Shown in pieces: positions 9,101 to 16,098 of a DNA stretch of 40,936 nt. The position numbers and the translations under genes are program-made. This DNA is from Rhodopirellula sp. (GTDB lineage Bacteria; Planctomycetota; Planctomycetia; Pirellulales; Thermoguttaceae). The stretch's first letter is position 1. Every line of letters starts with the position of its first letter. The stretch lies in assembly GCA_012728855.1 (NCBI GenBank), contig JAAYEH010000025.1, forward strand, positions 1 to 40,936, written 5' to 3'. The notes under the pieces are model-generated. The model made no database searches. It was not told the DNA's origin and saw only the letters and a program-made list of their open reading frames with translations.

Positions 9101-10039
9101 GAACCGCTCCCACCACGTCGGATTCGCCGGATCGATTTCCACCACCCGCGCCAATGGCTCGCCGGCTGGGGAGGTTGGAAGCGCGTTGGGGCCGAGCACC
9201 ACTAATTGAATTTTTCGCTCTGCCACGGGCTGACGCAGGCCCAAGCCGGTTCTGCCGGGCTGCGGCCAACGGATCAGCCCGCCCGGCGTGGCCGTAATGA
9301 CGACGTCGTAGACGCCTTCCGCCGCGGGCAACCGCACGCTGAGCGGTACGGTCGTGCTATCGCCGGCAACGATGGTATGCTCGGCAGACCACAATTCGCT
9401 GGAACCTCGTCCGGCCACTAGTTGGATCTTCAGCCGCACTTTGCTCCCGGGTTCCATCGGCAGCAGGTGCGGTTGGAGTTCTCCGGTAAGTGTCTCGCCG
9501 GGAGCAAATACCATCGACTTGCGCTCAAGCCGCACCCGCAGATCATCCCCCGGTGCCCGGCGGATGGAGAGGCGGTTGCCTCGATCGTCTAGGGTCGCGT
9601 GGTGTTCTTTCTCGAGGACTTCGGTCAGAGGGATCTTGAGCCAAGCCGGCGGAGCGTCGTCCAAGGATGCTGTGAGGTGGACGAGGATCGCGGCGTTGCT
9701 CGGCGCGTCGACAAGCAGATCGACTCCGTCGTAGGTCCGTGGGCTTCGCTGAGCGACAACGACGCGATTCTTCTCCAACCACATCGAGCCCGCTTCGTCG
9801 GCCTCGATTCCGAGCAACTCGGGCTCGAAGACGGTGCCCTCGCTCACGGCAATCGCGCCCCGCCACACCCGTTCGCTGCCGCCGCCCCAGGCAATCCGCA
9901 GGCGCACCGTCTCTGCGACGGCCGGTTGGACCGCCCACAGCCCGCACCCCAACACCAGCAACCAGGCCAGCCGGGCTGCCGGAACTGAGAACGCCGGGCT
10001 CCTTGTTCGCGATCTGTTCGGACCTCCCTGTCCGATCAT
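6125..10039 (-). CDS. Large secreted glycosidase-like protein with C-terminal carbohydrate-binding-like domain
   Basis: A 1,304-residue exported protein of uncertain function. A long n-region precedes a signal sequence (LAWLLVLGCGLWAVQPAVA, cleavage near residue 42). Residues about 43-480 are beta-rich. Residues about 490-900 have the alternating strand/helix character of a glycoside-hydrolase TIM barrel, with segments such as GYNGLMLSVLADGS (near 530), RGLRLIPALEF and GLSIQLRGYGYAQ. Residues about 1056-1206 (NSGFEQPP through VWVDDIQL) look like a jelly-roll carbohydrate-binding module. The C-terminus is Pro/Arg-rich. The start has GAGG five bases upstream. No catalytic acid pair can be assigned with confidence, so the glycosidase label is an inference from fold-like pattern only. 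Confidence 0.75.
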   Translation of the reverse strand: MIGQGGPNRSRTRSPAFSVPAARLAWLLVLGCGLWAVQPAVAETVRLRIAWGGGSERVWRGAIAVSEGTVFEPELLGIEADEAGSMWLEKNRVVVAQRSPRTYDGVDLLVDAPSNAAILVHLTASLDDAPPAWLKIPLTEVLEKEHHATLDDRGNRLSIRRAPGDDLRVRLERKSMVFAPGETLTGELQPHLLPMEPGSKVRLKIQLVAGRGSSELWSAEHTIVAGDSTTVPLSVRLPAAEGVYDVVITATPGGLIRWPQPGRTGLGLRQPVAERKIQLVVLGPNALPTSPAGEPLARVVEIDPANPTWWERFAKLPQLPKLPRLWKGPLGNGRIQTIRHPLGDVAQLAPNASPSEVSWEAYTLPIESPGKPHILEVEYPSDLPQTMGISMVEPNAAGAVIPIGLDSGIDLAEEVAAMPEPPQWRRHRLIFWPRTKSPIVLITNRRDDRAAVFGKIRVMAGWDHLPKAFPLEEAALGRILAPYMDRPLLPENFCAGESLGSLSDLSVDDWVTFYESATRLVEYLDYVGYNGLMLSVLADGSTIYPSDLLEPTPRYDTGTFFTSGQDPVRKDVLAMLFRLFDRRGLRLIPALEFACPLPELEATVRAGGPESEGIRWIGPEGKSWSEVYEPVRGMAAYYNVLHPQVQESMLAVIRELIGGYGDRASFAGLSIQLRGYGYAQLPGPQWGMDDATISRFAHDTKIEVPGEGPERFARRSAFLNGEGRAAWLQWRADELGKFYRRIQDELKTASPEARLYLAGADLFSAVELQRDLMPALPRKLTMAEAAMGVGIDIRQYEGDSGIVLLRPELVAPRRAAADLAADFDMARMPDWRRAFEPLAVPGSLFFHRPQELRLAAFDGASPFRPTYTWLATQTVPSDDQNRRRFVQALASLDTQAMFDGGWLFSMGQEDALDRFVATYRRLPPVPFEPLDSASGSQPVTIRSATHGEATYVYAVNTAPFAVQLRVQVAATAGCRIEELTGRRPIPPLGRNTQGMYWKMAMEPYDLVAVRFSMPNVRLHQPTVTWPDEIQQNLRRRIAELGERAGALRNPPLLESLQNSGFEQPPVEGKIPGWAISEGAGVKITIDATEKHGGSHALRLFSGGPVASLISEPFQVPTTGRLSMAVWLRVADPAVQPRLRLALEGSAGGRTFYRSAEVGRTGDSGISVPPIQNRWAQFVVNIDDLPLEGLSPLQARFDLIGSGEVWVDDIQLTALAFSEKERLELAKLIAPADVNLDKAQVADCIRILEGYWPQYLQQHVPLPQSSISQRAAPPATAPRPRRESPEPPKGILGRMRDLLPEKLRF

Positions 10040-10207
10040 CGTCGCCTCTATTATGAAGCCGCTACCAAGACTTATGACAAGAAACCGGCGGATTATAGCG
10101 GCAAAGTAGCCGTGCGGCCTACCCCGGTTCGCCGCATTGCACGAAAGAGTGCTTTTCGTGCGCCTAACAGAGGGGTTAAGGGAAGCGGGCGCTTCGCGGG
10201 TGGATGG

Positions 10208-10273
10208 CAGTAGATCCCGCTTGCCGAGCGGGATCTTGCCGACGCGATCCCGCTCGGCAAGCGGGATCTACTG
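10208..10273. repeat. Perfect 28-bp inverted repeat (hairpin)
   Basis: Arms at 10208-10235 and 10246-10273 are exact reverse complements around a 10-base loop (TTGCCGACGC). Each arm is itself partly palindromic, with GATCCCGC facing GCGGGATC, so a cruciform with nested stems is possible. It lies in the gap between the large secreted gene and the SdrD-like remnant, outside any gene. It has no U-run, so it is more likely a REP-like dispersed palindrome than a terminator. Confidence 0.85.
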
Positions 10274-10293
10274 GGGCTTTCAATCCCAATCGG

Positions 10294-10750
10294 TCAACGA
10301 CTGTACCGGGCGGGCGTCATTGAGCCGGAAGGCTTCCACGGCCAATCCCAGTCGCCTTCAAGCACGAGAACGAAGTCGATGGCCTGCTCCTCCGCCGTAT
10401 CATTACCACCTGACTGAGAGTCCCGCCTTACCCTCTCAAAGGCGATCAGTTCGGCCACGTCGTCGCCGTAATCGATCGTGGTCTTGTTGCCGGCGGCCAA
10501 CTCGATATCGGTGATCTTGTTGGCTTCGGCGGTGCCGCCCGCGCTGCCGACGGTTTCTATCCCGTCAACATAGTGACTCGGTTGAGTCTCGACGATCTGG
10601 TACGTTCCGGCGGGCAGGTTGTCGAAGAGGAAGAATCCGTCGGGGCCGACGCCGCCGACCCGCAGGACACAGTCGTCTCCGGCGCCCCGCGCGGCGGTTC
10701 CGCTGACCGCAACAAGCATCGCAAGGGGAAGGACTCGGCTTTCCAGTCGC
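10294..10750 (-). pseudogene. 3' fragment of an SdrD-like B-repeat surface protein
   Basis: The reading frame encodes one Cna-B/SdrD-type beta-sandwich repeat. The hallmark is GPDGFFLFDNLPAGTYQIVETQPSHYVDG followed by the IDYGDD-type end of the repeat, then an acidic tail. The first ATG is at 10719, but similarity to the repeat start (xESxLxLAxxLVAVSG) continues upstream through codons with no start to about 10750. There it meets the IS4 remnant. No Shine-Dalgarno sequence precedes the ATG. I infer that this is the 3' end of a larger adhesin or autotransported surface gene, cut off by the insertion. An alternative is a small secreted one-repeat protein starting at an unusual codon. Confidence 0.6.
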
Positions 10751-10754
10751 CCGG

Positions 10755-11084
10755 ATGGTGGTGCTGTTGTCGTTAGCTAGCGCTATGGTCTGTGGGATGG
10801 CGATCGGACCTTACTCGGGTAAGGAAACGGGGGAGTTGGCGCTGATGCAAGGGAATGTCGATTTCGTGGCGAGGCTACATCATGCTCGCAAAGAAGACGC
10901 TTATCGCATCAAGCGTCTGGGCAAGAAGGATCATCTCATCCAGTGGCAGCGACCGCAGAAGCCCACTTGGATGGACCAAGAGACCTACGATCGGATGCCC
11001 GAGTCCATCACTCTACGGCAGATCGAAGTCAACGTGACGGAACCGGGCTTTCGCGTCGAATCGCTTGTCATCGTAACAACCCTG
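10755..11084 (+). mobile_element. IS4-family transposase remnant
   Basis: One open frame encodes two pieces of a planctomycete IS4 transposase. The first is LSLASAMVCGMAIGPYSGKE, which matches the GPYxGKETGE block. The second runs from VDFVARLHHARKED through LGKKDHLIQWQRPQKPTWM to EPGFRVESLVIVTTL. The roughly 30 residues that normally lie between them (the DRYFCSYF region with a catalytic aspartate) are missing, so it cannot be active. Both ends of the element are gone. The right end stops five bases from the stop codon of the TonB-like gene, and the left end cuts the SdrD-like fragment. Confidence 0.75.
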
Positions 11085-11088
11085 CCCC

Positions 11089-14000
11089 CTATTCGCTCAA
11101 CGTCTGATACAGGGGGAGGTGACGGTAATAGACCTCGAGCATGAGCAGGTTCAAGGTGGTCACGTAAAGCCGGCCGGCCGCCTGCGACCAGCGATCGGCG
11201 ATGGGGGCATCGGGATTCCAGCTTCCGGCCAGGTCTCCCTTGGACACCTGGCTGCTCTCCAACAGGGGCCGCAATCGGTCGTTCCATCCGCTCCAAAATT
11301 CGCCCTGCATATGGAACATCACTTGCGTGGCGTAGTACCAATAGTACGAGTCGCGAAGGGGCTGGTTCTGAGTGCCGACTTCGGGCAGGTTGCCCTTGAG
11401 GTATTCGGCGCCTTCGATCAAGGAGGGGTTGTCGCGCTCCCAGCCCAAGTACATCCGCATGAGGAGCCCCTCGGCGGTCATCGTGCGATTGGGAGTGCGA
11501 CCGTGGCGCTGCTCGGGCGTGTCGGTGGCATAAGGATTGTAGCGATAGCGAGCGCCGCCGGTCGCCTGAGCTTGATCGAGCCAGCGGCCGACGAGGTGGA
11601 GATTCTCCGCCGGCACGGCCAGGCCGGCCATCTGCGCGCTTCGCAAGGCCATCAGTTGCCAACCGGAAACGGAGGTGTCGGATTCCAGGCGGGGCTCGTA
11701 ACGCCAGCCGCCTTGCGTGGGATGCTGGGCGCTGAGAATAAACTCGACGGCGCGCTGCGCCGGTTGGCGAAGTTCGGGATCCTTCGTCATGCCATAGGCT
11801 TCGCAGAGGGCGATGGTGGCGATGCCGTGGCCGTACATGCGGCCGAAGAGGGTTTGGTCGGTCTTCTCGGTAAACAGACGACCGTCGTCCTGCTGATTGG
11901 AGAGGAGCCAGTCGAGGCCGCTGCGAACCACGGTGCGGTACTTCTCCTCGCGATGCGTGTAGCCGGCGCCGAGAAAAGCCAGCAGGCCCAGGCCGGTTCC
12001 GGCGGTGTCGGCATTCATTTGCCCTACGCCCCAGTTGGATCGGCCGCCGTCGCCGGCGGGCAGGCGGTCGAGGCTCCAGTGGCCGGGTGGGAACTGGTGG
12101 CGAGCCAGGAAATCGAGACCCATCTCCACCGCACGCTCGGTCGACTCCGACCCGCCGCGAGTCCGTGCGGTTTGACCGCGCGTGCCGGGATCGCGCTGGC
12201 GGAACGCTTCCTTGGACATCTCGCGAAGCCGGCCTTCCATCGAAAGTTCTCCTCCGCTGCGCTGGACGACAAAGCGGCGGGCGATGGGGTGAACAAGATC
12301 GCTCTCGGGCCGGGCTCTGCGATTGGGGATGCCGATCATCGCCGCCGGGTCATAGCGGAGTCCACCCGGACCGGTGTTCGCTGCAATCTCGATCGGCAGT
12401 GCGCCTTGGCGCCGAGCCACATCGCCCTCGGCGCCGGGTGAGCCGCTGAGGGCTGCTGTGCCGGCTGCCGGCGCAGGCGAGCCGGCAAGCGAGGTTGTCC
12501 GTGGTTCGTCGAGCATCAGCGGACCTGCCGGCAGCGATCCGAGCGCTGCGCTGCGCCGGATCGATCCGCCCCCGATTTCGGCGGCGCGTGGCTGGGAAGC
12601 GGCATTACCCGGCGCCGAGCGTCGCGCGACGGCTCCGGTTCCGGGCACGGCAGCGGCCAGACCGGCGGATGAACCGTCGACCGGGCCGAGGGCTCCGGCA
12701 GCGAGTGGCGTGCCGCGGCGCTCGACGGCCGCCACTGAACTCTCAGCCACGGAACCACCATCCAGCGACGGCGACGTATTACCGGGCCGCGTCGCCGATG
12801 TTGATGCGGCGTCTGCGAGTTCTTCCAGCGATTCTCCGGCGATCAGGGGACCGATCGCTCGTGCCAGACCGCCGCCGCTTCCGGCAGAAGCCGCCAGCGG
12901 CGAATCATCGCTTCGGCGGGGACTGTCGCGCCAAGCCGCGGCGACAACTCCTTCCGAGCCGATGCCGGCAACGGTATCGCTTCCGCCGGCCAACGCGCGG
13001 GCCGCAATTTCGGCCGGCGAACGTCCGATACTTGCTACGCTTGGGTCGGCCTCGTGCTGGATTTCGCTACCAGCCATCGCTGTGGACGCCTCGCCGGCAA
13101 CATCGGCACCGCTCGTTACCGGCAGTTCGATCGGCATTGCCGCCGGGGCGTCAAGGCTTGGGGAATTTCCGCGCGCCATAAACGCCGAGCTGGAATCCAT
13201 CGGACGGGCCGGCGATTCTTGGATTACCGACCGCCGCGCGCCGCTGGGCCGGGACGCAGTAACGGCGGCAAGGGCACCTTGCGCCGAGCCTGCAGCGGCG
13301 ACCGCGCCAGGATCAAGTGCCGCGGCACTGGACCGCTCGACGGCGCCCGATTTGCCGGGCGAGCGCGTGTCTTGCGGGGCGGCAATCGCGACAGTCTGCC
13401 CGGGCAGCGCTTCGACCAGCTTCGGCATCGCCGCCACGTCGGACTGCCGGCGACCGATCGCAAGCGAGGGGGCTCGTTGTGAAGGAAGCTGATCGGGCTG
13501 GGCAGCCCGTGCTTCAGCCCGTGCGACCGCTTGCGGTGCGGCCTGCGGGGAATTGGCAGAAGTGAGGGTCTCGCGGAGTGACGGGGAATGGCGTTGCGTG
13601 GCGGCGGCTTGTGCCTGCGGGGCGAGCGCGGGTGCATTTTTCGCTACAGCCGCGGGCTGAGGCATGTCGGGCTGTGCCTGGGGGAGTTCGGCGGAGCGGA
13701 CGGTCTTCTCGGCAGCCGCGGGCTCGGCGTTGCTGCGGGGGTCCGGTTGCGGTTGCGTCACCCGCCGAGCCGAATGCCGCGGATCGACCGGCGGCAGTTC
13801 CGCCGGAGCTTGTCGGGCGAGATCGGGTTGCGCGGGTGCATCGGCGCGGCGCGGCGACTCGGCGCTTTGGGAGCTAAGCGGGCTGGCCTGCGGTGTCTCG
13901 CTGGTTTCCACCTGCGGCTGCGCTTGCGGTTGGGTGTCGTCCAAGCGCTGGCGGGTCTGGCGGCGGCTGATCTGCGGCCCGGCGAGGGCGTCGGCGCGGC

Positions 14001-14619
14001 GCGGCGCCATGATCTGTTCGGCACGCCGGAGTTGGGCCGGATCGGGCTGCCGTTGCTCGACCGGTTCGTGCTCGATGCGGAGATCGCGAGGCTGCAAGGG
14101 CGACTCGACCGGCTGCGGCTCGGGCTTGATTTCGTCGCGATGGTCGGGGGTTTCGACTTCGACCGGCTCTTCGAAGCTCTGGGATGCGTCGGGCCGTTCG
14201 ATCTCGTCCCATGGGTAGTCGGGCACGGCAATCGGTTCGCGCTGGGCGGAAGGATACTGGCCCTGCTCGTTCTCCAGACTGGCAATGATATTCAGATAGC
14301 GATCGTGCAGAAAAAGAGCCAGTCCGATATGGACGACGAGACTGACGATCAAACAGAGCTGCACCCGGCGGAGCATCTTGCCCTGGAGGTGGATGACCGC
14401 CCAGAACAGAATCATCATCATCACGGCGACGCCGCCCAGCCGCACCCAGCCGTTGTAGAAGAGGCGCGGATCGTCGAAGCTGCTGGAGGCGGCGATGACG
14501 CCGGCCGCGATGCCGCCGAGGATCACGATGGCGACGTTGATCGGCCAGAGCTGATCGTCGAAGTCGCTCAAGGGACTCCGATCGACTTTGCGGATTTGCC
14601 GGGACGATGGTTGGGCCAT
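11089..14619 (-). CDS. TonB-like membrane anchor fused to squalene-cyclase-like alpha/alpha domain
   Basis: A 1,176-residue protein, last gene of an exbB-exbD operon. A longer frame would overlap exbD. The ATG at 14619, 20 bases after the exbD stop, is preferred. Three hydrophobic helices lie at about 27-46, 60-79 and 86-104. The third (LIVSLVVHIGLALFL) carries S93-x3-H97-x6-L104, the spacing of the Ser-His-Leu face that E. coli TonB uses against ExbBD. Residues about 130-825 are low-complexity, rich in Pro, Gln, Ala, Arg and Ser, beginning with a Glu/Pro-rich stretch like the TonB spacer. Residues about 826-1176 resemble prenyltransferase/squalene-oxidase repeats (LDFLARHQ, GHWSLD, GLDWLLSNQQDDG, GGWRYEP). 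No TonB C-terminal domain is present. The role is unknown; coupling of proton-motive force to a periplasmic alpha/alpha domain is inferred. Confidence 0.85.
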   Translation of the reverse strand: MAQPSSRQIRKVDRSPLSDFDDQLWPINVAIVILGGIAAGVIAASSSFDDPRLFYNGWVRLGGVAVMMMILFWAVIHLQGKMLRRVQLCLIVSLVVHIGLALFLHDRYLNIIASLENEQGQYPSAQREPIAVPDYPWDEIERPDASQSFEEPVEVETPDHRDEIKPEPQPVESPLQPRDLRIEHEPVEQRQPDPAQLRRAEQIMAPRRADALAGPQISRRQTRQRLDDTQPQAQPQVETSETPQASPLSSQSAESPRRADAPAQPDLARQAPAELPPVDPRHSARRVTQPQPDPRSNAEPAAAEKTVRSAELPQAQPDMPQPAAVAKNAPALAPQAQAAATQRHSPSLRETLTSANSPQAAPQAVARAEARAAQPDQLPSQRAPSLAIGRRQSDVAAMPKLVEALPGQTVAIAAPQDTRSPGKSGAVERSSAAALDPGAVAAAGSAQGALAAVTASRPSGARRSVIQESPARPMDSSSAFMARGNSPSLDAPAAMPIELPVTSGADVAGEASTAMAGSEIQHEADPSVASIGRSPAEIAARALAGGSDTVAGIGSEGVVAAAWRDSPRRSDDSPLAASAGSGGGLARAIGPLIAGESLEELADAASTSATRPGNTSPSLDGGSVAESSVAAVERRGTPLAAGALGPVDGSSAGLAAAVPGTGAVARRSAPGNAASQPRAAEIGGGSIRRSAALGSLPAGPLMLDEPRTTSLAGSPAPAAGTAALSGSPGAEGDVARRQGALPIEIAANTGPGGLRYDPAAMIGIPNRRARPESDLVHPIARRFVVQRSGGELSMEGRLREMSKEAFRQRDPGTRGQTARTRGGSESTERAVEMGLDFLARHQFPPGHWSLDRLPAGDGGRSNWGVGQMNADTAGTGLGLLAFLGAGYTHREEKYRTVVRSGLDWLLSNQQDDGRLFTEKTDQTLFGRMYGHGIATIALCEAYGMTKDPELRQPAQRAVEFILSAQHPTQGGWRYEPRLESDTSVSGWQLMALRSAQMAGLAVPAENLHLVGRWLDQAQATGGARYRYNPYATDTPEQRHGRTPNRTMTAEGLLMRMYLGWERDNPSLIEGAEYLKGNLPEVGTQNQPLRDSYYWYYATQVMFHMQGEFWSGWNDRLRPLLESSQVSKGDLAGSWNPDAPIADRWSQAAGRLYVTTLNLLMLEVYYRHLPLYQTLSE

Positions 14620-14639
14620 GGGGTTGAAGCTCTCGCCGT

Positions 14640-15059
14640 TCAGCCGCTGGTTTCGCGGGTGGTTATCTTGTAATCGCGGATGTTGGCCTTGTTGCAGGCG
14701 TTCATGGCCGCCACGAGATGTTCCACCTCGCAACGTTTGTCGGCGCGGATAATCACCGAAGCGCGGCCGGGATTATTCACCCAGGCCGCCTTGAGCACCT
14801 GTTCCAATCCAGGTAGATCGACAATCTTGCCGGTGACGAAGTATTGCCCGTGTTGATCGATGTTGACGAACATCTCGCGAGGTTTTCCGGTCAGCGGTTG
14901 GGCCTCGCTGGCCTCGGGGAGCAATACATCCAGTTCCCGCTCTTCCTCGGCGAACTTGGTGCTGACAAGAAAGAAGATCAACAAGAGAAAGACGACATCG
15001 ATCAGCGGAGTGAGGCTGAGCGATGCCAGCGAGGAACCTTTGTCGATTTTGACGCTCAT
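14640..15059 (-). CDS. exbD: ExbD/TolR-family biopolymer transport protein
   Basis: A 139-residue single-span inner-membrane protein. The short cytoplasmic N-terminus leads into the helix LTPLIDVVFLLLIFFLVS, in which Asp21 is the proton-carrying aspartate of the family. After it come a Glu-rich linker (FAEEERELDVLLP) and a periplasmic ExbD fold (VNIDQHGQYFV ... VIIRADKRCEVEHLVAAMNAC). With the upstream ExbB it should form the proton-driven stator that powers a TonB- or TolA-like partner. The start lies 15 bases after the exbB stop. The usual third partner position downstream is occupied by the TonB-like/cyclase-like protein. Confidence 0.95.
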   Translation of the reverse strand: MSVKIDKGSSLASLSLTPLIDVVFLLLIFFLVSTKFAEEERELDVLLPEASEAQPLTGKPREMFVNIDQHGQYFVTGKIVDLPGLEQVLKAAWVNNPGRASVIIRADKRCEVEHLVAAMNACNKANIRDYKITTRETSG

Positions 15060-15074
15060 GGCATGGTATCCGGT

Positions 15075-16094
15075 CTACGAGGTCGTGGGCGCCGGCTTGG
15101 CGCGGCGGCCCTCGCCCGGGGCGGGCGGCGGCTCGACATCGGGCCTGGCCTCGTATTGATCGCGGCTGACGCGGAGCCGCCCTTCGTAGCGTTCCAGTTG
15201 CGGTAGAAGTCCCAGTAGCGTTTCATCCAGTTCGCGGAAAAGCGTTTGCACGCGTCCTTCGAAGAGATGGGCGAGCACGGCGGCGGGAATGGCCACCGAG
15301 AGGCCGGCAAACGTGGTGACCAAGGCAACATAGATGCCTTCGGCAAGGTATTCCGCCTTGTTGGCGCCGACGGGCAGATTGGCCGTGCGGAAGAAGGCCA
15401 TGATCATGCCTTGCACCGTTCCCAGCAAACCCAAGAGCGGCGCTACGCCGGCGGCGAGATTCAGCCAGCGAACATTGGAATAGAGGCGGGCGGCCTCGCG
15501 CTCGCTGGCCTCGGCAACGGCATGTTCGACTTCGGTATGGGGACGGCCCACTTTGAGCAGCATGGCGCGGATCACGTTGGCGGCCGCGGAAGGGTATTGC
15601 TGGCAGAGCCGGTAGGCGGGACGCGGATCGAGGCCACCCTTCTGCGACGCCAGTTTTCCCAGCCCGTTGATCAGTTTCGGCGGCACGACTTTCCGCCGCC
15701 GCAGGCCCAGCATGCGTTCCAAGCCGAAGGTGACGACAAGCAGCGACATCAAGCCGATGGGGAGCATCAGCCAGCCGCCTTGGAACATCAAGTCGAGAAG
15801 GTTGATCTCGCGGGCCGAGGTCGGATCCGGAGGCAGCGGCTGATCATCCGCGGGCTGGTCGGATGCCGGTGTTTCCGCCGCCAAGGCAGCTTGCGCTCGC
15901 TGTTCCGCTGCGGCGAGTTTTTCCGTCGCCGTGTTTTCACCTGCCGCGTTGCCGGGGAGGGTCTCTCGATCCGAGGAGGGCGCCGCGGCTGAGAGCGCGA
16001 TGGGGGCCGTCCACACCGCAGCCGCCACCAACACCAGCAGAAAGAACTCGGCCGCTCGGTTCGACTGTTTCGCCGCTCGATCGTCGTATCGCAC
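15075..16094 (-). CDS. exbB: MotA/TolQ/ExbB-family proton channel protein with periplasmic extension
   Basis: A 339-residue inner-membrane channel subunit. It starts with GTG, with AAGGGG eight bases upstream lying inside the last codons of the preceding TPR gene, so translation is probably coupled. An N-terminal signal or membrane helix (about 17-37) is followed by an Ala/Pro/Glu-rich periplasmic stretch to about residue 90. The three canonical TolQ helices follow: GWLMLPIGLMSLLVVTFGL, GVAPLLGLLGTVQGMIMAFF and ALVTTFAGLSVAIPAAVLA. The N-terminal extension is longer than in E. coli ExbB but is common among ExbB proteins of other phyla. Pairing with ExbD directly downstream supports the assignment. 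Confidence 0.95.
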   Translation of the reverse strand: MRYDDRAAKQSNRAAEFFLLVLVAAAVWTAPIALSAAAPSSDRETLPGNAAGENTATEKLAAAEQRAQAALAAETPASDQPADDQPLPPDPTSAREINLLDLMFQGGWLMLPIGLMSLLVVTFGLERMLGLRRRKVVPPKLINGLGKLASQKGGLDPRPAYRLCQQYPSAAANVIRAMLLKVGRPHTEVEHAVAEASEREAARLYSNVRWLNLAAGVAPLLGLLGTVQGMIMAFFRTANLPVGANKAEYLAEGIYVALVTTFAGLSVAIPAAVLAHLFEGRVQTLFRELDETLLGLLPQLERYEGRLRVSRDQYEARPDVEPPPAPGEGRRAKPAPTTS

Positions 16095-16098
16095 GTGG

